Below are positions 47,401 to 64,000 of a DNA stretch of 64,000 nt, one piece after another. The DNA comes from Ottelia alismoides. Taxonomy: Eukaryota > Streptophyta > Magnoliopsida > Alismatales > Hydrocharitaceae. The stretch covers positions 434,001 through 498,000 of the forward strand of contig JAZKJV010003129.1 of NCBI GenBank assembly GCA_037367405.1. Reading direction: 5' to 3'. The translations under genes and the position numbers were made by a program. Every line of letters starts with the position of its first letter. Position 1 is the first letter of the stretch. Below the pieces are notes generated by a model. It was not told the origin of the DNA. It saw nothing but the letters and a program-made list of their open reading frames with translations, and did no database searches.

Positions 47401-48610
47401 CAGATTCGCATCGCTGAACTGGTACTCCACCTGTGATCAATCGTCAAGAATCAATATATATTACTATATATGACAAAATGTGGAGCAAATCAAGTAGGGA
47501 TGAAAACGGATCGGATACGGATCGGACACGCTTATTTTTATATCCATATTCGCTTCAACTTTATCAAATACGAATACGCATACAGATATGATTCGGATAT
47601 GCATTAAGGAAACCACATCCGTAAAAATACGGATACGAATTCAGATCGGGTATATATCGAATCCGAATACGGATCGAATAAAGTGCGGATCCGAATACGG
47701 ATTGAGCAAAAAGCTAATTCAAATATGAATCGAATAACGAATGAAATCAAAATATGGATCCAATAAACATGAAATCCGAATACGGATCGAATAAAGACCA
47801 TATACGAATACAAATTGAATTTTTATCAAAGTTCATAATGATTTTTAAAAAATGGCAATGAAATACAAACAAGTTACATCATGACAAAAGGGAGCATTGA
47901 GATGACATGTGTTCTTGACCGAAAGCAAAATAGAGATAGTATTTTGTAACTTTTGTTCATGTCCATCCCCAAACAAACGGAAGTTTATTATTATCATTAA
48001 CATATTGTATTATATAATGTGTAATACTACTATAATAATACGGGGTTGTGGTTTATATTATATTAACTAATACATAAAAATATTAAATATTGTATTCGAA
48101 TATCCGGATCCAGATTCAGATATTCAAGTCATTATCATATCCGTATCTGTATTCTGAAAATTTTTATAATCCATGTCCATATCTGATCCGTATTCGATTA
48201 ATATTCGGATATCCGTATCCGGTAATTTTTCGAATACGGGAAGCGGATATTTGGATATATCCTATAAGATCAAAGACCACAATCCTCTGAAGCGCGTCAG
48301 GCGCGTTCCCCAGGTGCCGGGCGGCCCTCCTCATCTGCGGATCCGCGGCGAGATGCACGGCGAGGTTCTGCTCGGGAAAGAGGAACCAGTCCCCGCCGGC
48401 AAGGTCGCCGTCCCCCACGAACTGGTACCAGGGGTTGTAGTAGTAACAACCCGAGGCCGCCGGAGCCAGAGGCACCGAAGGCTGCAATTTGGGCACGAAC
48501 TCGGGTGCGTGCGCATTGAGCTTGAACGCGTTGGCCGCCGCCGAGAGGAGCTTCTCCTTCTCCGCCACCGCCGCGTCTCTCTTCTCTTCGGGCCTCGCCG
48601 TTGGCTCCAT
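44405..48610 (-). CDS. LARP6: La-related protein 6 (LARP6B/C type), complete ten-exon gene
   Basis: An RNA-binding protein expected to bind mRNAs and poly(A)-binding protein. Ten exons (minus): 48610-48278, 47430-47349, 47264-47170, 46368-46297, 46181-46102, 46028-45947, 45869-45822, 45749-45681, 45594-45460, 44746-44405. They sum to 1338 nt (445 residues plus TAA) and all phases close. Domains: a PAM2-like motif FKLNAHAPEFVPK (about 30-42); the La motif VEYQFSDANLVASDYMTKLL...DPEGYVPIAALVSQKKVKSL (about 109-165); an RRM with RNP2 TVIVENLP and RNP1-like HALVEYET; an acidic stretch; and a C-terminal SUZ-C-like motif MPDGTRGFTMGRGRPL. The combination of PAM2, La, RRM and SUZ-C marks plant LARP6B/C. 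ATG 48608-48610 was chosen; the frame is open upstream through a (GAG)n leader but has no ATG. Introns 1, 3 and 9 hold MITEs. Confidence 0.93.
45066..45313. mobile_element. Mutator-type MITE in LARP6 intron 9
   Basis: Inverted ends GGGTTAATTACAAAA and GGATAAATTACAAAAGGGAC, continuing into related ATCAATT...TTCTC sequences. The same end sequence as the element at 46531. The target duplication is not clear here. Confidence 0.6.
46531..46801. mobile_element. Mutator-type MITE in LARP6 intron 3, 9-bp TSD
   Basis: 271 bp with inverted ends GAGTAAATTACAAAAA, flanked by a perfect 9-bp duplication AAAATTAAA (46522-46530 and 46802-46810). The 9-bp size is that of Mutator transposases. Confidence 0.88.
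47495..48261. mobile_element. hAT-type MITE, copy B, filling LARP6 intron 1
   Basis: Reverse-complement relative of 37227-38123: starts TAGGGATGAAAACGGATCGG, has the same CGGATA-rich ends, and the same interior (for example TGTTCATGTCCATCCCCAAA). The right terminus (ATATCTGTTTTCATCC part) is missing, so it is truncated next to the exon 1 donor. It makes up about 767 of the 847 bp of intron 1. Confidence 0.85.
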
Positions 48611-48985
48611 TAGCTCCTCCTCCTCCTCCTCCTCCTGTTCCAATTATGGGTTTCTCTTCCCTCCGTTGGGTATAATATGTTCCTCTCTTCTTCCGGTTCT
48701 TTTGCTGTGAGGGTGAGAGCGTTTCTCTGCAACTGTTGCAAAAGATGGTGAGTGAGAGTCCTCATCTTGCGCGCGAAAGCGGAGGGTGACTTTGTCACGC
48801 GCCCCCGCTGTTGAGGGAGGCCGTTTTCGACCGTTGAGATCCGAAAGTCACGTGCTTCTTGGTTAATTGCTGTGAAGCCCTTCCAGTATGGAGGGTTTTT
48901 CGTGGCATCCGTGGTTTATAGTTTCCTCATCGCCACGTTGCTTCATCGTTCTTTTACTAGTAATATATCGTATAAGAACTGCCGT
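48611..48985 (-). promoter_or_regulatory. LARP6 5' leader with (GAG)n tract and upstream region
   Basis: Just upstream of the start codon the minus strand has about eight GAG/GGA units (48613-48636). Further up is a TATAATATG-like stretch (about 48670) and GC-rich sequence. The upstream region ends at a hAT MITE (48986). Confidence 0.45.
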
Positions 48986-49404
48986 TAGGGATATAAACGG
49001 TCGGATACGGATACGAATGTGTGTATAATCATATCCTTATCCATTTACAAATACGAATGCGAATGCGGATACGAATATTGACGAATGTGAAAAATGTGTT
49101 ACCATATCCTTAAAAACGAATACGAATGTCAAACGAATAAGAATCGAATACGAATAATAACAAAAATAATTTACTAATACACATGTTTAGGATGGTTTAA
49201 ACATAAAATAGATATACCAAATAATGCAATTTCATAAAAAATTATATCAACGATGGTGAATGCAATCATAAAATGTTGTTACACACATTTATAAATAAAT
49301 ATATTACTATACTTATGCTCGAAAACGAATATACGAATACGAATGCGAATATTAACGAATGTTAAAGTGGCATCCATATCCGCATCCATTTTATTCATGT
49401 CTGT
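48986..49404. mobile_element. hAT-type MITE, copy C (short)
   Basis: Starts TAGGGATATAAACGGTCGGA and ends ATCCATTTTATTCATGTCTG; both ends are rich in CGGATAC/GAATACGAAT words. Shorter and with a different interior from copies A and B. It lies about 375 bp upstream of the LARP6 start codon. Confidence 0.65.
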
Positions 49405-50273
49405 AATAGCTTTTTATTCATGGAAGATATTCTTTGCTTAAATGATTGATCGACTGATGCATCTTTGCATATTGGCCAAACTTAACCACAACTTAGTAGA
49501 TTTAATGTATAATTGATCCTTCATCACATACTCTGTCAAATTTTGATATTTTTATGTTTTATTTTTAAAGGATTTTTACACTTGTTTCTCTCAGAGTTTC
49601 TACAAATATGCTTATGACCTTATATTACATTAATGGAAGGACAATTCGGTCAATTTTTTAGAATACAGAGGACAAGTATTATTGTAAAAAAAAGTAGCGG
49701 GGTAAGTGTATTTACATAAACTCGGAGGGTTTTGAGCGGAAAAATCCCTATTTTGAAATGATCAATTTGTCTAGCTAAGGACTAACTTGTATAACGTTCC
49801 AAGGAAATATATTATGGATTGTGTTATGATTTTTTTAAATGAATCTAACTCTATTTAAAATTTAAATAATATTTATAGTAAGAATTTTCTAACTGTTTCA
49901 AGAGTGGAAAAAAATATATAAATCAAGTGCTCGAGCTTTATCTCTCAGGTAACCATTTGTTCTATGATAGAATAGATTATTCCAATTAAGGTTGCTATAA
50001 AAAATTATAAATGAATATACTATTCCTTGTGAATTGCAAGTCTACTCCACTCTTGTTATGAACAATACGCGATAGTATGTATTTAACATCGAATGATTAT
50101 ATATATACATATAATGGTGATATTCAAATAATTCTACATTATATAAATCCATTTTGTTGTTTTTTTACTTGACTCCCTTGCATTTCTTCCCTCCCTTCCG
50201 TCTCTACAATGAACACCTAAACTATTAGAAGTATCTTGATTTTGATATTTTATTGACTTAGTCGACGTACAAT
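49405..50273. other. AT-rich intergenic DNA
   Basis: No gene. GGATTTTTACACTTGTTTCT near 49570 and the complement TAGGGATTTTTCCGCTCAAA near 49750 could be the ends of another small MITE, but no target duplication was found. Confidence 0.35.
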
Positions 50274-50349
50274 GTAAAAAATAGTTGAATCTTTCAACAT
50301 GGATTTGAGCAAGAATCCATGTAGCCGACCCTACTTATAGTGGGAAAAA
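50274..50349 (+). mobile_element. SINE 3' fragment (Au-like)
   Basis: GTAAAAAATAGTTGAATCTT, CAACATGGATTTGAGCAAGA and GTAGCCGACCC...TATAGTGGGA. It matches the last 80 bases of the SINE at 62616-62794. The tRNA-like head is missing. Confidence 0.7.
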
Positions 50350-50403
50350 TTTTAGTACATTTTTTATGCTCAGACCTAGACCAGAGCAACTGACAATGAA
50401 AAA

Positions 50404-50918
50404 TGTAACGTCCCGAATACCAAACCTCGTGTGTTATCAGAGATTACTAATCCAGACAATTTGTTGAGTTGAGCCTTACTACCACATGTTGTGATTACTA
50501 GATGCGATATTATATTGGAGGTGCTACAATCACCTCCATTTATATTCACAATGTCCTCGTCACGCAATGGTCCATGACCGATTCCAGTAACAGTAGTGGC
50601 GACTTCATTTCTTGGATAGCCCTTTCCTTTTACCTTTATGATAGGGATGGTTCCACCTCTTAGGTTGTCTTTTTCACTATTATATGGAATCCACTCTGAT
50701 ACCATTTTTAGCATCCTGAGTCTCAAACCTCGTCCGTTATCAGGGATTAGATTACTGACCCAGACAACTTGTCGAGTTTAGATCCAACTGAACTGGAACC
50801 GTTGACCACACCCTAAAATACTTAAGTCTGGTTGTCTAGTAAGTAGTTCTCTCTACTACTTATAAGTTATGACTTACTTTGTGATTACTAGATATTGTAC
50901 TATGTTTGGAGTGCCACA
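50404..50918 (-). mobile_element. TRIM-like mini LTR retrotransposon
   Basis: About 515 bp without coding capacity. LTR copies lie at 50404-50528 (TGTAACGTCCCGAATACCAA...GTGCTACA, with an internal deletion) and about 50708-50918 (CATCCTGAGTCTCAAACCTC...GTGCCACA). The complement of TGGTATCAGAGTGG (50691-50704) adjoins the right LTR and an AATGGAGGTGAT purine tract adjoins the left one, both as read on the minus strand. No target duplication was matched. Confidence 0.7.
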
Positions 50919-51141
50919 AGTTTAAAAGCTATTCTATCTTTTATTTATGTATCATTACATACAAGCTTGAAAAAAAATTGAGAATAGATATAATACTAAA
51001 ATAAACAACTCTCTTTCTTATTTGTTTCACAATATTTTTACTCAAATACCATTTTAGTTCTCATTTAACATACAACATTTATAAGAATAAATAGAAGATG
51101 AATTTATGATATAAAAATAGGAAAACTCCATCATCCATTAG

Positions 51142-51287
51142 AATAAATATTCATTTATTTACATTTATTTGGGACATCAAAATTAATCCATTAAGTTTGG
51201 ATGGATATGGTTCTAATAAATATTCATTTATTTACATTTATCTGGAACGTCAAAATTAATCCATTGAATTTGGATGGATATGGATTA
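51142..51287. repeat. 73-bp tandem duplication
   Basis: AATAAATATTCATTTATTTA begins both units (51142 and 51215); the units differ at a few bases. Confidence 0.85.
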
Positions 51288-51381
51288 ATCTGAAATGACC
51301 TCATTTTCCAATATAATAGAGATTCGATATTACTTTTTCTTAAACAGACTTTAGTAAGCTTCTACGACCCTTTTATGCCAA

Positions 51382-51480
51382 CGTTAAATCCTAAAGTTGA
51401 AAATTTAATATCTTTGTTATATTTTAAAACGCTAAATCTTAAAGTTGAAAATTTAGTATCATCTTTGTTATATTTTAATA
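51382..51480. repeat. 48-bp tandem duplication
   Basis: Units begin CGTTAAATCCTAAAGTTGAA (51382) and CGCTAAATCTTAAAGTTGAA (51430). Related to the interior of the MITE at 45066 (TTAAATCCATAAGTTGAAAG). Confidence 0.8.
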
Positions 51481-52585
51481 AAGAGACCAATGATTGGGAA
51501 TCAAAGCATGTTTTTTTTTGCAATTTACCCTATTTTCCTTTTTTGTGTAATTTTTGCTTTCCCCCTACTTTTGAGGGAACATCTAGACTGATATTTTCCA
51601 AATAAAAGGGTATGGCTGCAATAAATTATTATCTTTTATAAAAGAATTGACGGAGTTTATTAATTAAAGAATATAGCACTTTGTACTATAAAAAAATAGG
51701 AAATGAGCAAAAGCAATACCCCCGCATCAAGTAACAAAACTAGTTTCATTCCTGTGATAAAATACATAATAATTCAAATTATCTACATGATTCAAGGTCA
51801 TAAAATCACAAATATGTGGAGCACTTACCAAGGATATAGATGACAGAGCAGACTATGCTGCAGGAGACTTCAGGCATTAAAACAGAGATCAAATATGTCC
51901 ATTCCACATATCAAAATATTTCAGCAGGCTTTAAAACAAATTATATGCTGGAAGAACATCTGTATCATATTGCAGACACAAAACTTCCATTGAATTTCTA
52001 TCAGCAGCAATAACAACAATAGAGCTCGCACTCCGCAACCACAACGGCCACCCATAAACCGCCGCAGCATCCTCTATCTTTGGTTCGGAGCATTACTAAC
52101 AAAAACGAATGAATACTAACTGCTAATTTTGCGACTCGACAACTCCTGATAGATAGAAATTCAGTCCACTTGCTGTTCTCCACTACAATTGGAGAAAATT
52201 TTCAGCCAATAGGCCCCTCCCAAAAAATAATCAAAACTTATCAGACGCCCCTGAAGAGCGATAAATCAATTAATGCAACCAATTATACTTAAAATAAATT
52301 CGCGACCACGGTATGGAACCGCTCATTCAGGCCTCCCTGATTTATTTCTTTCACGATGATAAAAAGACACTGAGAATAGCCGACGACAACTCACCGTCGC
52401 AGGTGGGGGGAGGGGGGGCTCCGTTGCAGGCTGGAGCAATCTTAAGAGTTTTCCAGTTCTGCTTTATGCACTATGATGATAAATAAGGCAATTTTCTACA
52501 CTGGCTGAAAAATGCTGCCGGATTTGCATAAATTTACTCTATGGATGATAAATAATCGCAAAAAGGGGATATGCGGCCGCAGAAT
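51481..52585. other. Intergenic DNA downstream of the hexokinase gene
   Basis: No gene seen. A G-run (52401-52419) and AT-rich sequence. The last part (about 52400-52585) is probably the hexokinase 3' untranslated region. Confidence 0.35.
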
Positions 52586-59190
<6,605 letters not shown>

Positions 59191-59827
59191 TCCAATTGGA
59201 TGCGGATGTTAGAGGTTTGGTTATATTCCGAAACCAAGTGTGTGAAGAGCCAAATACAACCTTTGTACCAACCTATTGAGGAAACTCAACATCCTGGAAG
59301 ATACTATGTGACCACAGGCAGTTTCTGTCACTTTAAAACAATGGTATGGCAAAGAGCCTGCCTGCAGTATGTCGGGAAACGTAGCCTGGGGCGGTCCATC
59401 TCTCAATCTGGTGTTCCTCTTTCTGTGATTGGATTTTTTCCCCTTAAATAGATAGATGTGAGAAAGCTCCAACTTGGACCGAACCCAGCACTTTTTCCCT
59501 TCGGCATAGGTATGATATGACAGGCTGACAGCTTAATTTCCTTTTATATATAACATTGATACTTCACAGTAAATAAAATGGTAGAAAATGTCAAAACAAA
59601 TGAAAAATAAGGTTTGGACATACCAAAAACCCCTCGGGTCCTTGGAACAAGGGACGACCTTCAAATCGGAGAATATGTAGGCATGACAAAGGATGACCAT
59701 TGGCTTAATTTCTGACAGCTATTATACTTTGTTTCTCGACCCACAGCATTCCACGTAGCATCTATCCCACTTCAGTTCTTATGCATATTTTTGTTTTTAC
59801 CTTGTGAATTCATTACTGTTTCTCAAA

Positions 59828-60213
59828 ATCATGCTCAAAGACGATACCTCAAAATTTCAGCATTCACAAGTTATTATCTTTCCCCATTTGATCTATCCTC
59901 CTCTAGTAGAAATGATAAACTGCTCTCTCCATTCTCACCATTTCCCTGCCAAACATACAACCTCGTCTCGGTAAAACATATTTTGCTCCCTTAAAATCAA
60001 GGCCAGTATCCATGCGTATAATCATGCTCAAAGATGATACCCCAAAATGTTCATCATTCACAAGTTAATATCTTTCCCATTTGATCTATCTTCCTCTAGG
60101 AGAAATGATAAACTGCTCTCTCCATTCTCACCATTTCGCTGCCAATCATACAACCTCATCTCGGTATAACATACTTTGCTCTCTTAAAATCAAGGTCAGT
60201 ATCCATGTGTATA
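59828..60213. repeat. Tandem duplication, period 193 bp
   Basis: Units 59828-60020 and 60021-60213, both starting ATCATGCTCAAAGA and sharing AGAAATGATAAACTGCTCTC. About 90% identical by eye. Confidence 0.9.
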
Positions 60214-61627
60214 ATCTTTCTTAGAAATTGTGAATTAATGTATAGTTATTAATGATTACTCCAATAACTTATTCATTAAAGCATGACCAAATTAAAGTTT
60301 AGGCAGATCAACAATATCAATGGTTAAACATTCAAATGCATGGAACTACCACTTGCATCATTTCCATGCACAGGGAAGAAAAGAAGTTGTGTAAAGATCA
60401 AATATAATTTGCATTAACAATTTACAAAACTAACATAAAGAGAGATGCCGTACATACCACCATCACCAATGATTTACAAATTATACCATCTAATTGGAAT
60501 TTTCGAAATAGAAAAAGGGCTTATATCCTAAGTACCCAAAATCCATCCAAATAAACAAGCACCTCAGGTATAACTTATAAGCATAGAAATCACCCATCTA
60601 GGCTTCCATTATAAAAAGGGTATCTGCAATGTGCATGGCAATAATAAGACGGCCAGTGTATGGAAAAAGAAATCATTTGAAACAAAAGGCCAAGAATCCG
60701 TTTTACAAGATCCTAGGAAGCTCGAATATTTAGTCCAGAATATTAGGTGTAATTATGATTCTCGTCATGTCTACTTCCACTTTTCTCAACCCTAAAATTC
60801 TGTCTGCATCATTCCCTTGTGCAGATATATGAATCTCAAGAGAGAATCGAATACACTTGGCTTCAGAATAGCTAGTATGGAAAGTTCATTAACAGTTTAC
60901 AAAAATTAATATATAGAGAGCATATACCACTGTATATACAAACCATACAAGTATGTACTACATATTTTGTGAGGGTCATTAACGCAGAAAATCATGCATA
61001 TAAGAAATAGTGCTAGTACAACAAATGACTGAGGGTAGGGAAGTAGATATCGATTTGTCCTTATTTACATGTTGCAGTAAAAGGGTAGCTGGATGCAAAA
61101 GCTTCAATTATGTGGGGTCTAAAGAAGGAATGGGTGTAATTGTTGGCTATCCAACCTGACACGCTTCCTTTGAAAACCCAAAACTCATTTTATTTATTTT
61201 TCAATGGGTGTGGATTTTATATTCATACCCTTGCAAGTTTAGATTCGGGTTTGGTATTTCCTTGTGGACACCCAAACTCGTCCCAAATCCGAATATGCAT
61301 ACACATTTGTGTGTTTACTGTACCTAGATTAAGCTATTCAAACCCAACCCACATGTAACAGTTGCCAAGCCGCATATATAAAAGTCCTATTCAATTTTCA
61401 TCCATCAGTCCATTCGTTCAACTATTTTTTTGTAACTCCAACATAAAAGTCCCCAAACCAATAGAGACGACAACCATATCTCTACAAATCTACAACAGTC
61501 CATGCACATCGCATCTCTCTTTATCCCATCATACTACATTCTTATGTTCCCTACCATCCTTACTGTGTTACATGTTTTTAAAATCCCTACTGATGTACAA
61601 TCCTTGTTGCCGACGAACTTCACGACC
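60214..61627. other. AT-rich DNA, no gene seen
   Basis: No exon with a hexokinase motif, no transposon termini. Short open frames only. Confidence 0.35.
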
Positions 61628-62270
61628 TAAATATTCCTGCATGTTGAACATCTTCAGCATCCATGTGTAACATGCATTTCTAATTTCCACAAACAATTTA
61701 CATCGCTCATTAATTTAGGATTGACATTATGTTAGATACAAAGGTAATGATCCTATAAAATTTAATTTCAATGTCTTTTTGTAGAATCCGCTGTAGATTT
61801 GTTTAGAATGGGATTTGATTCAATGTATCCATTGTGTGCACTGGTATCAACTTGGTATATGAATACTCGTTAGAAACTAACCATATAAAATATGTTTAGT
61901 GATTCTGTAAATATATACGGGTTTGGAATTATCGATAACAGTCTCAAACTACATCGTAGACATTCTCGCATGTTGTGCATCTTTGACATCCATATGCGAT
62001 GTGCATCATCAATGTCCTTAAGCAGTTTCCGTTCCCATTAGTGAAGGATTGACTTTATGTTGGATATATAGGTAATTATCCAATATAACTTGATTTTAAT
62101 ATCGTTTATAAAAAAAATAGTGTAGATTTGTTTAGGTTTGATTTGATTCCATGTAGAATACAAGAGGTACCCATTGGATGCGTTAATAACCGTTTGGTAT
62201 ACAAATACCTGCTTGGTATATAAATACCCCATAGGAACTGTCTATCTAATAAATGTGTGGGTTAGATAGT
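61628..62270. repeat. Diverged tandem duplication, period about 328 bp
   Basis: AGGATTGACATTATGTTAGA (61717) and AGGATTGACTTTATGTTGGA (62045) anchor two units that also share TGTAGATTTGTTTAG and TTGGTATA-AATAC blocks. More diverged than the other two duplications in this area. Confidence 0.7.
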
Positions 62271-62615
62271 AGTTTTATCAATGGACATTGTTTTGGATCT
62301 TTCAATATCCACCCCTAACCCCGGCCAACTAGCATCCCTAATCCCTAGACTTTATTGCCTTCTAGTCCTACCAAACACAATGCTTTGATCAATGATGCTT
62401 AAATTAAGGTAATTATTCATGGTTTCATGTACCGATTCCCAAAATACATATAGAGAACATGTCGATGGTGTTGCCATACCAACAAGAACACAGAATATTC
62501 TAAAAATGGTTCAAAATTAATAAACTTCAAAGATATTAAGTTTTTAGTAATTTCTAAACGCACAAATAACTCAAGTTTATTATTACTTTATATTCACGGA
62601 TATAGCGATTTGCAC

Positions 62616-62794
62616 CCACTCCAATGGTCTGGTGGTAGTGCAGTGTAGCTACACCCAAAAGATCACGGTTCAAACACCCCCCTATGGGGGTTGCATTAGG
62701 TAGCTAACAGCCAGCGTAAAAAATAGTCAGATCTTTCAACATGGATTTGAGCAAGAATCCAAGTAGTCGATCCTACTTAAAGTGGGAGAAGGCT
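62616..62794 (+). mobile_element. SINE (Au-like), nearly full length
   Basis: A tRNA-like head with A box TGGTCTGGTGGTAGTGC (62625-62641) and B box GGTTCAAACAC (62667-62677), a body ending CAACATGGATTTGAGCAAGA, and the tail AGTCGATCCTACTTAAAGTG then GGAGAAGGCTT. The tail matches the Au SINE 3' end (CCGACCCCACTTAGTGGGAT) as I remember it. No target duplication could be fixed. Confidence 0.8.
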
Positions 62795-64000
62795 TCACCA
62801 TTTATATAATGATTAGGAAACATAACATTACATGCACAAGGAGCCATTAATCTGAGAAAAGGTGTCTATCACTAAATCATTGATATGAAGAATATCACAA
62901 AAGGTAAAAATGGTTTGAATGGATAGATTTTCAATCTTCCGACTTTTTAAAAAAACTTTATGTATGGTGGAAACTGAGAATGCAACATCTAGAACTTTGG
63001 GTTATTTGTCAGTTACCAATTGACTAATTTCAGCTCCTAACAAGTAAGATGAGAATCAATCGCCGCATTTTCCGTATCTAATTCACACATTTTTCGTATC
63101 TAATTGAAAAAAAATGACCAGACAATTCATAAATCTTCACCCCTCTCAACATTAAAATTCGATCTAAAATAGATAATAATTTCTTCTATATTGATGCCTA
63201 CTTAAAAAGTCATAGATATAATAAATGTGAAATGAAATCCAAGAACATCAACAAATTAGATTCATAAGGCTTGAACAGTCCTCGCAAATCCAACTAAAAG
63301 GCTAGCAACTTTTTACCACTGTGGCAAAAATTATCTTACAAATTTAATTTTAAACTAGTCTAGCTAGCAATATAACCAAATCATAACTAAATGAAAAAAA
63401 TAATTTAGCTATCAAGTAATTAATCATAAATACCTAATTTTAACAACCTGCATACATAAACATTGTATATAGATCAAAATCGTATGTGATGTGGTATTTC
63501 CCTTATTTCTGGCGATGTCAACATTCACAATAATGCTAAAACTAGCATGTCCCTAGGACGCAACGTCAGTGGCATGCACATCGCCCTCGAAAAACAACTT
63601 TCCATGCACATCAATACAAGATACGTTGGAAGCACTAATATGCGGGCATATTGACAACATACTACAATATTTGAAATGGTGACATTAATATGCAATATGT
63701 GACTTAATGCTTTGACTAGAAATGGCAACGGTTTACATGGCCATATATGCCAAAGGCATATATTATTTGCCTACTTTATTCAATCCTTAATTTTGCTTCC
63801 ATCTTTAAGTAAAGGTGACTCACATATTTGATCCCAACTATAGATCCATAGGGGAAAAACCCATCATTTATAAAAAGTAACAAGTATGATCCAAAGTATT
63901 AGTTATTAACACCGAGAGATAATGTCCATAAAGGTAAAGGTTAAGGGACAAAAGTTTCTCATTTACTCATAACCATGGAAATCATTTTCCTGCCCGAATA
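62795..64000. other. AT-rich DNA to the window end
   Basis: No gene, RNA or mobile element recognised. Confidence 0.35.

Noticed and set aside
48164..48277. Extension of LARP6 exon 1 past the donor
   Set aside because: The frame runs on into MITE sequence; the La motif continues instead in the exon at 47430 with matching phase.
62618..62690. Possible tRNA gene
   Set aside because: A and B boxes are present but the stems do not close and the sequence continues into a SINE body and tail.

Overview
The window is nuclear DNA from a flowering plant. It holds spliced genes with plant-type exons: a fused BIO3-BIO1 biotin gene, an exocyst EXO84 gene, a LARP6 RNA-binding gene and a hexokinase gene. 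It also holds many plant retrotransposons: Copia elements primed by initiator tRNA-Met, L1-type and RTE-type LINEs, SINEs resembling the Au family, a TRIM, and Tourist, hAT and Mutator MITEs. I cannot assign a species or say monocot versus dicot. Intergenic and intronic DNA is AT-rich. The LINEs, the Copia leader and the first exons of EXO84 and LARP6 are GC-rich.

Layout. 1-11464 (+): five exons of BIO3-BIO1, with a 10-kb intron (482-10514) filled by an L1-type LINE (itself carrying a Tourist MITE) and a decayed Tork-like Copia element. 11465-24848: a LINE C-terminal fragment, then a young Copia element (12873-17903, one stop codon in its polyprotein), then a decayed Copia element on the minus strand (18548-24843, TSD GTTTC) with a 5'-truncated LINE and a CGAAAT-rich MITE nested inside. 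24849-29612: AT-rich DNA with an L1 fragment and an RTE LINE relic. 29613-35633 (-): the first three coding exons of EXO84. 35998-39002: a Mutator-like element with long inverted termini that carries pieces of a subtilase gene (a Pack-MULE-like structure), in which a hAT MITE is nested. 39003-44400: intergenic repeats, a tRNA-Asp-derived pseudogene and MITEs. 44405-48610 (-): a complete ten-exon LARP6 gene with MITEs in three introns. 48611-52585: MITE, SINE, TRIM and short tandem repeats. 52586-57918 (-): the last two exons of a hexokinase gene, separated by an intron that hosts a 3.5-kb hAT element. 57919-64000: upstream hexokinase intron or flank, with three unrelated tandem duplications and a SINE.

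The four host genes are not an operon and share no pathway: biotin synthesis in mitochondria, vesicle tethering, mRNA binding and hexose phosphorylation. The most unusual large-scale point is that BIO3-BIO1 (plus strand) and EXO84 (minus strand) face each other, and both lack their 3' exons in the 18 kb of transposon-rich DNA between them. This suggests a rearrangement or assembly join there. All calls are from reading the sequence. No database search was run, and family names come from remembered motifs.
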